Counted from the stretch's first letter, positions 1-9,987 are shown. The stretch is 64,000 bases of DNA from UBA10347 sp905182135 (GCA_963925805.1 CAWUSE010000001.1:168972-232971); one strand, 5' to 3'. Program-made: numbers and translations. The notes: a model not told the origin generated them from the sequence alone.

Positions 1-13
1 GCGCTCCTGAAAC

Positions 14-27
14 ATGATGTACATCAT
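14..27. repeat. 14-nt perfect palindrome downstream of ung
   Basis: The sequence ATGATGTACATCAT is a perfect dyad 22 bases beyond the ung stop. It could be a small operator or part of a transcript end; there is no T-run next to it. Function unknown. Confidence 0.35.
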
Positions 28-49
28 TCGCTAGCTAGGTCAAACCATC

Positions 50-718
50 TCAGCCGTCGGGTATCGGCAGCGACCAATCGATGGGTTCGCGGCGGGATTC
101 AACCAGCGCATCGTTCGCTCGGCTGAACGGCTTGGTCCCGAAAAAGCCACGTGATGCTGACAGCGGCGACGGATGAGGTGACTCGATGATGTGATGGTGG
201 CTTGCGATTAGTGAGGCCTTCGATCGGGCGAAGTTGCCCCATAAAATAAATACAACAGGATCTGACTTTTCCGAGACGACCTCGATGATGCGGTCGGTCA
301 GGATCTCCCAACCCTGCTTGCGATGACTACCTGCATCGTGGGCCCGCACAGTCAGTACTGAATTCAGCAGAAGGACACCGCTGCGGGCCCAGGCCTCGAG
401 GTTGCCATGTCCTGGATGTTCAATTCCCATGTCATCGTGCAGTTCCTTATAGATATTGCGCAGTGACGGAGGAACGGCAACACCCGGACGAACGGAGAAA
501 CTCAAGCCATGAGCTTGGCCAGGGCCGTGATAGGGATCTTGGCCCAAGATCACGGCCCGCACATCGGCATGGGGCGTGAGGCGTAGGGCACGGAAGACTT
601 CATCGTGGGCAGGAAACACCTGGTCGTGCAATCGTTCGGTTTGCACGAACCTTTGCAGTTCTTCCCAGTAGGGCTGCTCGAACTGCTCGCTCAGTAGTGA
701 TTTCCAGTCGGTCTGCAC
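50..718 (-). CDS. ung: Uracil-DNA glycosylase, family 1 (Ung)
   Basis: Removes uracil from DNA as the first step of base-excision repair in the cytoplasm. The 222-aa protein has the normal family-1 length. Motif A, GQDPYHG, carries the catalytic Asp (about residue 61), followed by the uracil-pocket segment GLSFSV, the LNSVLTVR segment, and the HPSPLSA loop with the catalytic His near the C-terminus. The start is GTG; a TACGAT box ends 9 nt upstream, so the mRNA may be leaderless. It stands alone downstream of rpoC, separated by about 1.3 kb. A second, unrelated uracil glycosylase (UDGb type) lies at 29819-30493. Confidence 0.97.
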   Translation of the reverse strand: MQTDWKSLLSEQFEQPYWEELQRFVQTERLHDQVFPAHDEVFRALRLTPHADVRAVILGQDPYHGPGQAHGLSFSVRPGVAVPPSLRNIYKELHDDMGIEHPGHGNLEAWARSGVLLLNSVLTVRAHDAGSHRKQGWEILTDRIIEVVSEKSDPVVFILWGNFARSKASLIASHHHIIESPHPSPLSASRGFFGTKPFSRANDALVESRREPIDWSLPIPDG

Positions 719-727
719 GAAGTGTTC

Positions 728-733
728 ATCGTA
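728..733 (-). promoter_or_regulatory. Putative -10 box (TACGAT) of ung
   Basis: A TANNNT hexamer ends 9 nt before the GTG start of ung. No -35 element was assigned. The spacing is at the long end for a leaderless start. Confidence 0.4.
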
Positions 734-1075
734 GGTTCTTGGCGGCTATCCAAAAGCTTTGTGCTGAGAACTGCCCCCTCGATGCGTGCATATTCAACGC
801 GTCAGCAGTTCTTGAACATCGAAGCGACGGCGCCGGAACAGCGTCGAGCCAGCCACACGGAGCGACCAACTGCAACGAGGAGGCTCTGATGCAGGCGTTC
901 GCGATCACATCGTTGCGCACGACTGGCTCGGTCATATCGAGCGAGACATCGGACGCCAGATCGGCACCGACCCTATTGGTGCCACGTCCACGTTAATGAC
1001 AGGCCGAAAGGATGGTGCTGGCGCCACGCCGGCAAACTCGGTACGTCGAGCGCATAGACCATCGGGAGCGAAAGA

Positions 1076-1115
1076 GCCGGTCTCTCACCATCGGGCGTGG
1101 GGTGAGAAGACCGGC
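1076..1115. terminator. Stem-loop, possible terminator
   Basis: GCCGGTCTCTCACC pairs with GGTGAGAAGACCGGC (one bulged base), enclosing an 11-nt loop. There is no clear U-tract on either side, so it may instead be part of an untranslated RNA. Confidence 0.35.
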
Positions 1116-1884
1116 CTAAGCATGACACTGCATGGGGTGGGGGGATTAAATAGAACCCCGCAGTGGCAGCGAAGGTGCGCAAGCAACACGATTTACATCG
1201 GCTCTGACGTGCTCGCGCAGTTATTGCAGCAAAGAATTAAATTAAGTGGTGGGTCGAGAGTGTGTTCGGTGAGTGGTTTCCCACAGACACCATTTGCGCG
1301 AACCAAATTCAGCTCACGAAGTACTAGTCAATCCCCACTCTGTCACCATTGGCAACAATATTCAACCGCTAGCTGCACCTTGTAACACAACCGCAAACCC
1401 CGCGTGGTAGTCGGAATACCGAGATGACAAGATCATCCAGGTCCAAAACGACCATCACAACGGGACAGTATTTCCTCAAGGAACACGGCCCCCTCCTTGG
1501 GGGAACCTCACGACCGCCACTATCTCGGCGTTCAGAATTTTGATCGCCTGCCGGATTACCGGGTCAGCGATCGAACCAGAAGTCGAGAACCTGACCCGAG
1601 TCGGCAGAACCGATAGGTCGGCGGTTGCTACCTCAGCCTGCTGGCGCATCGACGCCGGCCAGGGTCGGTTCGGGTGTGTCACCTGGACCCTCAGCGGCAT
1701 CAAGTTGTGCATCTGCGATAAGCGCAGTCGCTGACAACGCACCCACAAAAACAGGTGGCCCACACATGCCGGGTCGTGATCGTTTCCACTTGAGCTGTCA
1801 CTCGCCAGCGGAACCCTCCTCCGACTCTGGCTGTTTCGAGCTTCAATCTGCACTCTGCGCCTCAGGCTTAACCCAGACAACAGA

Positions 1885-1927
1885 CAACGAAAACGCAAAC
1901 GGTCCGGCTGTCGAAACAGCCGGACCG
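1885..1927 (-). terminator. Rho-independent terminator of rpoBC
   Basis: An 11-bp perfect stem (CGGTCCGGCTG / CAGCCGGACCG, 1900-1927) with a 6-nt loop. Read on the minus strand it is followed by a T-rich stretch (TTTGCGTTTTCGTT). It lies 66 bases past the rpoC stop. Confidence 0.75.
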
Positions 1928-1993
1928 AAGCAAAATTAGATTTGTAAGTCTCCGTCCGCGGCTAATGCGGTTCAGGTCTCACAGATGTATGAG

Positions 1994-4900
1994 CTAACGA
2001 CCCATATCGATGACGTCGGCGAGGCGTGAGCCTGCACCACTGCCACCGCCAGCGAGCCATTCGCTTGGGTCGACGTCGGAATCTTCTGACGAGTAGAAAT
2101 CCATCGGCTTGTAGTCCGGAGCATCGGTGACGACCTCGCGGTACCGCTCGATACCGGTGCCAGCCGGGATCAACTTACCAATGATGATGTTCTCCTTGAG
2201 ACCACGCAGACCATCGTTCTTGCCTTCGATCGCTGCCTCGGTGAGCACACGGGTCGTTTCCTGGAAGGAAGCGGCCGAGAGCCAAGATTCCGTAGCTAGC
2301 GATGCCTTGGTGATACCCATAAGCACGGGACGGCCGTCAGCAGGGCGCTTGCCCTCTTGGACCAGTGCCATATTGGTGTCGCGGAAGATCTTGGCGTCGA
2401 TGCTCTCGCCAGGCAAGAACTCACTGTCGTTGGCTTCACCAATCGCGATGCGACGGGTCATCTGCCGAACAATGAGTTCGATGTGCTTGTCGTGAATCGA
2501 TACACCTTGATCTCGGTACACCGACTGCACTTCCTCGACGAGGTAGCGCTGCGTCTCGCGGATGCCACGGATCTCAAGGAGCTCCTTGGGATCACGAGGA
2601 CCTTCAACGATTGGGTCGCCGGCGGTGATCTCGTCACCGTCTTCGACCTCGAGGCGCTGCTGGCCAGGAATCAGGTAGACCTCTTCTTCGCCATCGTCGC
2701 CGATGACGTTGATCGCACGACCGCGACCCTCGTCTTCACCGATACGAACAGTGCCAGAGATACGAGCAAGAGTTGCCTTGCCCTTCGGACTACGTGCCTC
2801 GAAGAGCTCAACAACGCGTGGGAGACCACCAGCAATGTCCTTGCCCTTAGAGGCAACACCACCGGTGTGGAACGTACGCATGGTCAGCTGAGTACCAGGC
2901 TCACCAATCGACTGAGCGGCGATAACGCCAACCGCTTCGCCAACCTCGATGTTGCCACCGGTTGCCAGCGACATGCCATAGCTGGCCCGGCTGATGCCGT
3001 GATCAGAGTTGTCGGTCAGCGGTGACAAGCACCGAACTTCGGTGACGGCTTCGTCGTCACGCATGTCCGCCATCATGAACTCATCGATGATGGTGCCGGC
3101 TGCAAACACACGGCCATCACTCAAGGTGATGTCTTCACCAAGGGTACGGCTATAGAGACGGGTCTCTAGGTAGTAACGGGCATTGGCTTCGTCTGGCTTT
3201 ACATCTTCGATGATCACCACCGGTGGCTTTGCGCCATCAGCGAATGGATCGTCGTCGTTAATGATGACCTCTTGGGCCACATCGACGAGGCGACGGGTTA
3301 GGTAACCCGAGTCAGCAGTACGGAGCGCCGTATCAACCAGACCCTTACGAGCACCAGGTGTCGCGATGTAGTACTCAAGCATCTTGAGACCTTCGCGGTA
3401 GTTGCTCTTAATTGGACGAGGGATCAAGTCACCACGAGGGTTCGCTACCAGACCACGCATTCCTGCGATCTGTCGCACCTGCATCCAGTTGCCACGAGCG
3501 CCAGAACCGACCATCATCTGGACCGGGTTGAACTCCATCGCCTTGAGGCTTTTCTCCATCTCAGCAGCGATAACAGCCGTAGCGTCGGTCCAAATTTCCA
3601 CTTCTTGCTGGCGACGCTCACCATCGGTGATGATGCCTCGACGGAAGTGCTGCTCAACCTTGTCAGCTTCGATCTCGTACTCGTCGAGAATCTCTTGCTT
3701 GTTCGTCGGTGTACGAACGTCGTCGATCGAAACAGTCACCCCGGAACGCATGGCGTACAAGAAACAAATGTCCTTGAGGCCATCGAGGCTCGTCGACACT
3801 TCCGACTTGATGAACTTGCGAGCGAGCGTGTCGACGATCGTGCCCATGAGGCGTTTGTCAACTGGCTCGTTGATGAACTCGAAGGCTTCAGGCAAGACCG
3901 CGTTGAAGAACACACGACCAGGGGTGGTCGACCGGTACGTAGCCGCAACACCGTTGGCCGGAGTTTCGACCAGGGTGGCGGTGCGGTACTCGATTGCGTC
4001 GTGCAACTTAACATGGCCGTCTTCGTAGGCACGTTCCAGTTCCATGAGGCTGCGGTAGACCGGCAGACGCTCGGGGCTTACGCCACGCACGTCGTCGGTC
4101 AGGTAGTAAGCACCGATGATCATGTCCTGCGTTGGCGTGACGAGCGGACGGCCGTGGGCCGGGCTCAACACGTTGTTGGCAGAGAGCATCAGAATGCGAG
4201 CCTCGGCCTGCGCTTCGGCAGACAGCGGCAAGTGAACAGCCATCTGGTCGCCGTCAAAGTCAGCGTTAAAGGCGGTGCAAACCAGAGGGTGAATCTGGAT
4301 TGCCTTGCCCTCAACCAGTACAGGCTCAAACGCCTGGATACCAAGACGGTGAAGCGTAGGAGCACGGTTCAACATGACAGGGTGTTCTTGGATAACGCCG
4401 GCGAGGACGTCCCAGACTTCACTCTTGCGGCGCTCAACCATGCGCTTAGCCGACTTGATGTTCTGGGCAATGCCCTCGTCGACAAGCTTCTTCATGACGA
4501 ACGGCTTAAATAGTTCGAGAGCCATCAGCTTAGGAAGACCGCACTGGTGGAACTTCAGGGTCGGGCCAACCACGATCACAGAACGACCGGAGTAGTCAAC
4601 GCGCTTACCCAGAAGGTTCTGCCGGAAGCGGCCCTGCTTACCCTTGAGCATGTCAGAGAGCGATTTGAGTGGACGGTTGCCAGGACCCGTTACCGGACGG
4701 CCACGACGACCATTGTCAAACAACGCGTCAACCGCTTCTTGCAACATGCGCTTTTCGTTGTTCACGATGATCTCGGGAGCTCCGAGGTCGAGCAAACGCT
4801 TGAGGCGGTTATTGCGGTTGATGACTCGGCGGTAGAGATCGTTCAAGTCAGAGGTCGCAAAGCGGCCACCGTCAAGCTGCACCATTGGGCGCAACTCTGG

Positions 4901-5920
4901 CGGGATGACCGGAACAACATCGAGCACCATGGCGCCCGGATCGTTCGCACGTTTGCCGCGCTCGTCGCGACGGTTGAATGCCGTAACGATCTTCAGGCGT
5001 TTGATGGCCTTTTGCTTTCGCTGCGCCGACAGAGGTCGCATACCTTCTGGTGGATCAACAGCGATACGGAGCTTGACTTCTTCGTCGTCGAAGTCGATAC
5101 GTTCGATCAGTGACTTGATCGCATCAGCGCCCATGCCACCTTCGAAATAATCGGCGTAGCGATCGCTGAGCTCACGCCACAACATTTCATCTTCGATGAT
5201 CTGGCGGCTGAACAGTGTCTTGAACTGGACATAGGCAAGTTCGATGAGTTCGAGTTCTGCTTCGTACTCTTCGCGGATTGCTTCGAGGTCCTTATCGCCC
5301 GCCTTGCGGCGTTGCTTGATCTCGTTGTCCTTGGCGTTGTCGGTCTCGAGTTCAGCGAGTTCATTCTCGAGTTCTTCGGTGCGCTCTTGCAAACGAAGAT
5401 CACGCTCTTTAGCGATCTCTTCCTTCTCAAGCAGCATTTCCTTTTCGAGCTCAACAAGGTCTTCGTCACGCTTTTCTTCGTCAACCCAGGTGACCAGGTT
5501 CGCTGCGAAATAGATGACCTTTTCGAGCTGTTTTGCCTTGAGTTCTTCTTTGGGCTCAGTGCCCATAAGCAGGTAGGCCAACCACGAACGGGTACCACGC
5601 AGGTACCAGATATGGACAGCCGGGGCAGCCAACTCGATATGGCCCATACGCTCGCGGCGAACCTTTGAGCGGGTTACTTCGACCCGGCAACGCTCACAGA
5701 TGATGCCCTTGAAGCGAATCCGCTTGTACTTGCCACAGGCACATTCCCAGTCCTTGGTAGGACCGAAGATGGTCTCACAGAAGAGGCCGTCTTTCTCAGG
5801 CTTAAGCGTGCGGTAGTTAATGGTCTCGGGCTTCTTTACTTCACCGTTTGACCATGTGCGGATTGAATCTGCGGTGGCAAGGCCAATTCGCAGGTGGGCG
5901 AAATCATTTACATCTAGCAT
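1994..5920 (-). CDS. rpoC: DNA-directed RNA polymerase subunit beta prime
   Basis: Catalytic subunit of RNA polymerase, 1308 aa, full length. The N-terminal zinc ribbon has Cys60, Cys62, Cys75 and Cys78. A charged coiled-coil insertion of about 90 residues (roughly 145-235, rich in E/K/R) follows, as is usual in actinobacterial beta-prime. The metal-binding active-site motif NADFDGDQ places the three Mg-binding Asp residues at 554, 556 and 558. The start ATG shares one base with the rpoB stop (TGATG), so the two are translationally coupled. A strong terminator follows at about 1900. Confidence 0.98.
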   Translation of the reverse strand: MLDVNDFAHLRIGLATADSIRTWSNGEVKKPETINYRTLKPEKDGLFCETIFGPTKDWECACGKYKRIRFKGIICERCRVEVTRSKVRRERMGHIELAAPAVHIWYLRGTRSWLAYLLMGTEPKEELKAKQLEKVIYFAANLVTWVDEEKRDEDLVELEKEMLLEKEEIAKERDLRLQERTEELENELAELETDNAKDNEIKQRRKAGDKDLEAIREEYEAELELIELAYVQFKTLFSRQIIEDEMLWRELSDRYADYFEGGMGADAIKSLIERIDFDDEEVKLRIAVDPPEGMRPLSAQRKQKAIKRLKIVTAFNRRDERGKRANDPGAMVLDVVPVIPPELRPMVQLDGGRFATSDLNDLYRRVINRNNRLKRLLDLGAPEIIVNNEKRMLQEAVDALFDNGRRGRPVTGPGNRPLKSLSDMLKGKQGRFRQNLLGKRVDYSGRSVIVVGPTLKFHQCGLPKLMALELFKPFVMKKLVDEGIAQNIKSAKRMVERRKSEVWDVLAGVIQEHPVMLNRAPTLHRLGIQAFEPVLVEGKAIQIHPLVCTAFNADFDGDQMAVHLPLSAEAQAEARILMLSANNVLSPAHGRPLVTPTQDMIIGAYYLTDDVRGVSPERLPVYRSLMELERAYEDGHVKLHDAIEYRTATLVETPANGVAATYRSTTPGRVFFNAVLPEAFEFINEPVDKRLMGTIVDTLARKFIKSEVSTSLDGLKDICFLYAMRSGVTVSIDDVRTPTNKQEILDEYEIEADKVEQHFRRGIITDGERRQQEVEIWTDATAVIAAEMEKSLKAMEFNPVQMMVGSGARGNWMQVRQIAGMRGLVANPRGDLIPRPIKSNYREGLKMLEYYIATPGARKGLVDTALRTADSGYLTRRLVDVAQEVIINDDDPFADGAKPPVVIIEDVKPDEANARYYLETRLYSRTLGEDITLSDGRVFAAGTIIDEFMMADMRDDEAVTEVRCLSPLTDNSDHGISRASYGMSLATGGNIEVGEAVGVIAAQSIGEPGTQLTMRTFHTGGVASKGKDIAGGLPRVVELFEARSPKGKATLARISGTVRIGEDEGRGRAINVIGDDGEEEVYLIPGQQRLEVEDGDEITAGDPIVEGPRDPKELLEIRGIRETQRYLVEEVQSVYRDQGVSIHDKHIELIVRQMTRRIAIGEANDSEFLPGESIDAKIFRDTNMALVQEGKRPADGRPVLMGITKASLATESWLSAASFQETTRVLTEAAIEGKNDGLRGLKENIIIGKLIPAGTGIERYREVVTDAPDYKPMDFYSSEDSDVDPSEWLAGGGSGAGSRLADVIDMGR

Positions 5921-8900
5921 CAGACGCCACTCCTCTCGGCTCGTTCGCGGGCTCTGCGAGCATCTTCCTCATCGGAGCCACGCTCGGGACGTGACAGATC
6001 GATACCGAGTTCTTCGGTTGCCCGGAAGACCTCGTCGTCGAGTTCACGCATTTCGATATTGGACCCGTCGTGGTGGAGGACCTCGACGTTCAGACACAGG
6101 GCCTGCATTTCCTTGATGAGCACCTTGAAAGACTCAGGAATGCCCGGCTCAGGAATGTTGTCACCCTTGACAATTGCTTCGTAGACCTTGACTCGGCCAA
6201 GCACGTCGTCGCTCTTGATGGTGAGCAACTCTTGCAGGCAGTAAGCGGCGCCGTATGCCTCGAGTGCCCATACTTCCATCTCACCAAAGCGCTGGCCACC
6301 GAACTGGGCCTTACCGCCAAGTGGCTGCTGTGTGATCATCGAGTATGGACCCGTTGAACGTGCGTGGATCTTGTCATCGACCAAGTGGGCCAGCTTCAGA
6401 ATGTACATGAAGCCAACGGTGGTCTTGCTGTCGAACTTTTCGCCGGTACGACCGTCGATCAGCTGAACCTTGCCGTCATCACCAATCAGGCGGACACCGT
6501 CATGGGTTTCAGGGTTGATGTTGCGCAGGATGTCCTGGATGGTCGGGTGTTTGCCGGCCAACTCGACTTCGTCCCACTTCGCACCATCGAATACCGGCGT
6601 CGCTACGAGCGTCGACGGCTTCGTGACAGGGCGGGTCTTGGTCTCTGTGCCGTAGAGCGGATCGTCGCCGACCCGGTTTCCATCAATTTCCCAACCCCAA
6701 CGAGCTGCGTAGCCAAGGTGCGCTTCGAGCACCTGACCTACGTTCATGCGGCTTGGAACACCCAGTGGGTTCAAGATCACATCGACCGGAGTGCCGTCTT
6801 CGAGATATGGCATGTCTTCGATCGGAAGGATCCGAGAGATAACGCCCTTGTTGCCATGACGGCCAGCGAGCTTGTCGCCGACGCTGATCTTGCGCTTCTG
6901 CGCTACGTAGACACGTACCAACTGATTCACACCAGGAGGGAGTTCATCGCCGTCGTCGCGGCTGAAGACACGGACATTGGTGACTTTGCCTTGTTCGCCA
7001 TGTGGAACCTTGAGGCTTGTGTCACGGACCTCGCGGGCCTTCTCGCCAAAGATTGCACGTAGCAGACGCTCTTCTGGCGTGAGCTCGGTTTCGCCCTTGG
7101 GCGTGACCTTGCCGACCAGTACGTCGCCAGGCTTGACTTCCGCTCCAACACGGATGATGCCGCGTTCGTCGAGGTCAGCCAGGATCTCGTCGCTCAGGTT
7201 TGGAATATCACGAGTGATTTCTTCCGGGCCGAGCTTGGTGTCGCGAGCATCGATCTCGTGCTCGTGAATGTGAATCGAAGTCAGCACGTCGTCCTTGACG
7301 AGGCGCTGACTCAGGATGATCGCATCTTCAAAGTTGTAACCGCGCCATGGCATGAATGCCACGAGCAGGTTCTTACCGAGGGCAAGTTCACCCCAATCAG
7401 TAGACGGACCGTCACAAATGAGCTGGCCCTTCTTGATGACATCGCCAACAATGACTCGCGTCTTGTGGTTAATGCATGTGTCTTGGTTCGAACGGTTGAA
7501 CTTCGACAAGACGTGGGTATGACGGCCCGTGGTGTAGTCGACCACGATCGAGTTGCCGTTGACTTCCTGGATTGTCCCGTCTTCGAGGGCCAGGATCATG
7601 TTGGCTGCGTCATTCGCGGCGCGAGCCTCGACACCGGTACCGATGTACGGGGCTTCGGCACGCAGCAGGGGAACTGCCTGGCGCTGCATGTTCGCACCCA
7701 TAAGGGCACGGTTTGCATCGTCGTGCTCAAGGAACGGGATCAGTGCCGTAGCGATCGAAATGATCTGCTGCGGCGAAACATCCATCATCTGGACTTCTCT
7801 GCCCGGAACGTACGAGATTTCGGTGGTAGCACCGAAGAAGACGTCCTGTTCGAGCTGCAGTCGCAGACCTTCGAGGGTTGCTGCCTGAGGCGAGCGACGC
7901 ACAAGAACCTTGGCCTCGGCGAACGTGCCATCGGGGTTCAGCTTGGCGTTGGCCTGAGCAACAACGTATTCCTCTTCCTCGTCAGCAGCGAGGTAACGAA
8001 TGATGTCGTGCTGGACGACACCGTCGTGGACCTCACGGTATGGCGATTCGATGAAGCCGAAGCTATTCACGCGGGCGAAGCTGGCGAGACCACCGATAAG
8101 GCCAATGTTCGGGCCTTCTGGAGTTTCGATCGGGCACATACGGCCGTAATGGCTGAAGTGCACATCTCGTACTTCGAAGCCAGCACGTTCGCGGCTCAGT
8201 CCACCTGGGCCGAGCGCTGAAAGGCGACGGCGGTGAGTCAGCCCGGAAAGTGGGTTGACCTGGTCCATGAACTGCGACAGCTGTGAGGTTCCGAAGAACT
8301 CCTTCACTGCGGCAACGACGGGGCGAATGTTGATGAGCGTCTGTGGCGTGATGGCCTCAACATCTTGGGTGGTCATGCGCTCGCGCACGACACGTTCCAT
8401 ACGGCTAAGACCGATACGAACCTGGTTCTGAATCAGTTCCCCCACGGAACGGATACGACGGTTTGCAAAGTGATCTTGGTCATCCAGGCGGTAGCCGGGC
8501 TCGGCTCGCACCAGATGGAGCAGATAGGTACAGCTAGCGAGAACTTCGGCCGGAGTCAGAACAGGGTGATCGAGTTCTGGGCCTTCAAGGTCGATGCCGA
8601 AGGTCTCTTCAATGCGCTTGATTTCTGGACCGAGCTTGCGGTTCAGCTTGTAACGGCCAACGCGGCTCAGGTCATAACGACGGCTCTCGAAGAACGCGCT
8701 ACGGAAGTAGTTACGGGCAGACTCGACTGATGGCGGCTCGCCCGGGCGAACTCGCTTGTAGATCTCGAGCAGCGCTTCGTCTTGGGTCTGAGCCAGAAGC
8801 TTGGTCTGGTCTTCTTCCCACTGGCCTTCGAGAAAGTCGAAGTGGCGAACGAATGCAGGCAGGAAGCCAGGTGCATTTTCTTCGTCGAAACCAAGCGCAC

Positions 8901-9519
8901 GGATCAGCGTGAACATCGACAAGCGGCGCTTGCGAGCTACACGAGTACCGGCCGTGACATCCTTGCCAGGCTTCTGCTCGACGTCGAACTCGATCCATTC
9001 ACCGCGGTACGGGTGAATGGTGCCGGTTACAAGCTGGTGCTTGCTCAAGTTGCGCAGGCGGTAACGCTCACCCGGCTGGAAGATAACGCCTGGGCTTCGT
9101 ACGAGTTGCGAAACAACAACACGCTCGGTGCCGTTGATGATGAAAGTGCCGTTCTCGGTCATCATGGGGAAGTCGCCCATGAACACGGTCTGTTCCTTTA
9201 TTTCGCCAGTTTCGGCGTTCATGAAACGGGCCCGCACGAAGATCGGAGCGCTGAACGTCATGTCTTGACGCTTGCACTCACTCTCGGTGAACTTCGGTGG
9301 TGGGCGAAGATCTTCGTCGGTTGCGTCGAATTCGAGTTCGAGTTGCAGGTTCTCCGAGAAGTCCGTAATTGGACTGATATCGCGGAAAATTTGCTGCAGA
9401 CCATGGTCCAAGAACCATTTGAACGAGTCGCGTTGGATGGAAATGAGGTCAGGAAGTTCGAGAACAGTTTCGAGGTTGCCGAACGAGTAACGCACAGGCG
9501 CTGTAGCGCGAGTTGCCAC
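5920..9519 (-). CDS. rpoB: DNA-directed RNA polymerase subunit beta
   Basis: Beta subunit of RNA polymerase, 1199 aa. The rifampicin-pocket cluster is intact around residues 411-445 (SQLSQFMDQ...PLSGLTHRRRLSALGPG); residue 421, equivalent to E. coli Asn518, is Val here. The C-terminal segments GEMEVWALEAYGAA and the flexible-flap region are present. The GTG start is set by an AGGAG six bases upstream (AGGAGTTACACGTG). It is co-transcribed with rpoC. The usual upstream rplJL is absent; rho lies 542 bp upstream instead. Confidence 0.98.
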   Translation of the reverse strand: MATRATAPVRYSFGNLETVLELPDLISIQRDSFKWFLDHGLQQIFRDISPITDFSENLQLELEFDATDEDLRPPPKFTESECKRQDMTFSAPIFVRARFMNAETGEIKEQTVFMGDFPMMTENGTFIINGTERVVVSQLVRSPGVIFQPGERYRLRNLSKHQLVTGTIHPYRGEWIEFDVEQKPGKDVTAGTRVARKRRLSMFTLIRALGFDEENAPGFLPAFVRHFDFLEGQWEEDQTKLLAQTQDEALLEIYKRVRPGEPPSVESARNYFRSAFFESRRYDLSRVGRYKLNRKLGPEIKRIEETFGIDLEGPELDHPVLTPAEVLASCTYLLHLVRAEPGYRLDDQDHFANRRIRSVGELIQNQVRIGLSRMERVVRERMTTQDVEAITPQTLINIRPVVAAVKEFFGTSQLSQFMDQVNPLSGLTHRRRLSALGPGGLSRERAGFEVRDVHFSHYGRMCPIETPEGPNIGLIGGLASFARVNSFGFIESPYREVHDGVVQHDIIRYLAADEEEEYVVAQANAKLNPDGTFAEAKVLVRRSPQAATLEGLRLQLEQDVFFGATTEISYVPGREVQMMDVSPQQIISIATALIPFLEHDDANRALMGANMQRQAVPLLRAEAPYIGTGVEARAANDAANMILALEDGTIQEVNGNSIVVDYTTGRHTHVLSKFNRSNQDTCINHKTRVIVGDVIKKGQLICDGPSTDWGELALGKNLLVAFMPWRGYNFEDAIILSQRLVKDDVLTSIHIHEHEIDARDTKLGPEEITRDIPNLSDEILADLDERGIIRVGAEVKPGDVLVGKVTPKGETELTPEERLLRAIFGEKAREVRDTSLKVPHGEQGKVTNVRVFSRDDGDELPPGVNQLVRVYVAQKRKISVGDKLAGRHGNKGVISRILPIEDMPYLEDGTPVDVILNPLGVPSRMNVGQVLEAHLGYAARWGWEIDGNRVGDDPLYGTETKTRPVTKPSTLVATPVFDGAKWDEVELAGKHPTIQDILRNINPETHDGVRLIGDDGKVQLIDGRTGEKFDSKTTVGFMYILKLAHLVDDKIHARSTGPYSMITQQPLGGKAQFGGQRFGEMEVWALEAYGAAYCLQELLTIKSDDVLGRVKVYEAIVKGDNIPEPGIPESFKVLIKEMQALCLNVEVLHHDGSNIEMRELDDEVFRATEELGIDLSRPERGSDEEDARRARERAERSGV

Positions 9520-9542
9520 GTGTAACTCCTAGTAGTGGGGAC

Positions 9543-9558
9543 GCATCAAAAACGATGC
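9543..9558 (-). promoter_or_regulatory. Small stem-loop in the rpoB leader
   Basis: GCATC (loop of six, T-rich on the minus strand) GATGC lies 13 bases upstream of the rpoB Shine-Dalgarno. It might modulate initiation or be incidental. Confidence 0.25.
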
Positions 9559-9702
9559 CAGGTGAGAAAAGGAGCTCATGAAGAGACGCGCCAAAAAGAA
9601 AAAGAACCAGTTTGACCCATCGTAAACAAGGCTCGTCCAGCCTAAAGCGCCCATTTAGGGTTTCACAACGCAGCCGACAACGTTTGTTTTCATCGTTTTC
9701 TG

Positions 9703-9716
9703 GCCGGTTCGCCGGC
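9703..9716. other. UUCG-tetraloop-type hairpin
   Basis: GCCGG-TTCG-CCGGC is a perfect 5-bp stem on a TTCG loop (plus strand; CGAA loop on minus). It is an exceptionally stable RNA fold in either transcript; no T-run follows. It lies in the presumed rpoB leader. Confidence 0.3.
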
Positions 9717-9987
9717 TGTGGCTCTTTCGGACAGAAAGTAGCTCGAGCAAAGGAGCTGTACCGGTACGGGCCACCGACGGCAAAAGCTAGATTGTGGAGC
9801 ATCCGCGTCGGCGACAAGGACATCCACAAACCAATACCTTTGCATTTGCTGCAGTGGACCTATGCCGTGGTCCCCGTCGTTGCTCGCCTCGGAGCGATTA
9901 CAACCGATGCAACTCCGTGGCCGGGCTCGACCGGCTAATCGAAACCAACCCAGCTGGCAGCGTGGTCGACCCGGCAGCATGGTCGCC

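Larger units (their letters stand above)
719..1993. other. 1.27-kb region without a convincing gene (ung-rpoC interval)
   Basis: Open frames of 64-140 codons occur on both strands, but they have atypical composition, no family resemblance and no ribosome sites, and one overlaps the rpoC terminator. Recognisable content: a bulged stem-loop at 1076-1115, a 5-bp C5/G5 hairpin at 1489-1503, AT-rich sequence around 1230-1245, a possible short secreted-peptide frame at 1633-1767 (minus), and the rpoBC terminator near 1900. A small RNA is possible, but I recognise no known RNA family. Confidence 0.6.

Noticed and set aside
1476..1898. 140-codon minus-strand open frame between ung and rpoC
   Set aside because: Begins at the rpoBC terminator, has no Shine-Dalgarno or -10 box and has an implausible Arg-rich composition.
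3605..4513. 302-codon plus-strand open frame
   Set aside because: Entirely antisense to conserved rpoC; a by-product of codon bias with no family resemblance.
7258..8220. 320-codon plus-strand open frame
   Set aside because: Antisense to rpoB core; its peptide is the complement of conserved rpoB codons.
8782..9525. 247-codon plus-strand open frame
   Set aside because: Antisense to the rpoB 5' half; no ribosome site or domain.
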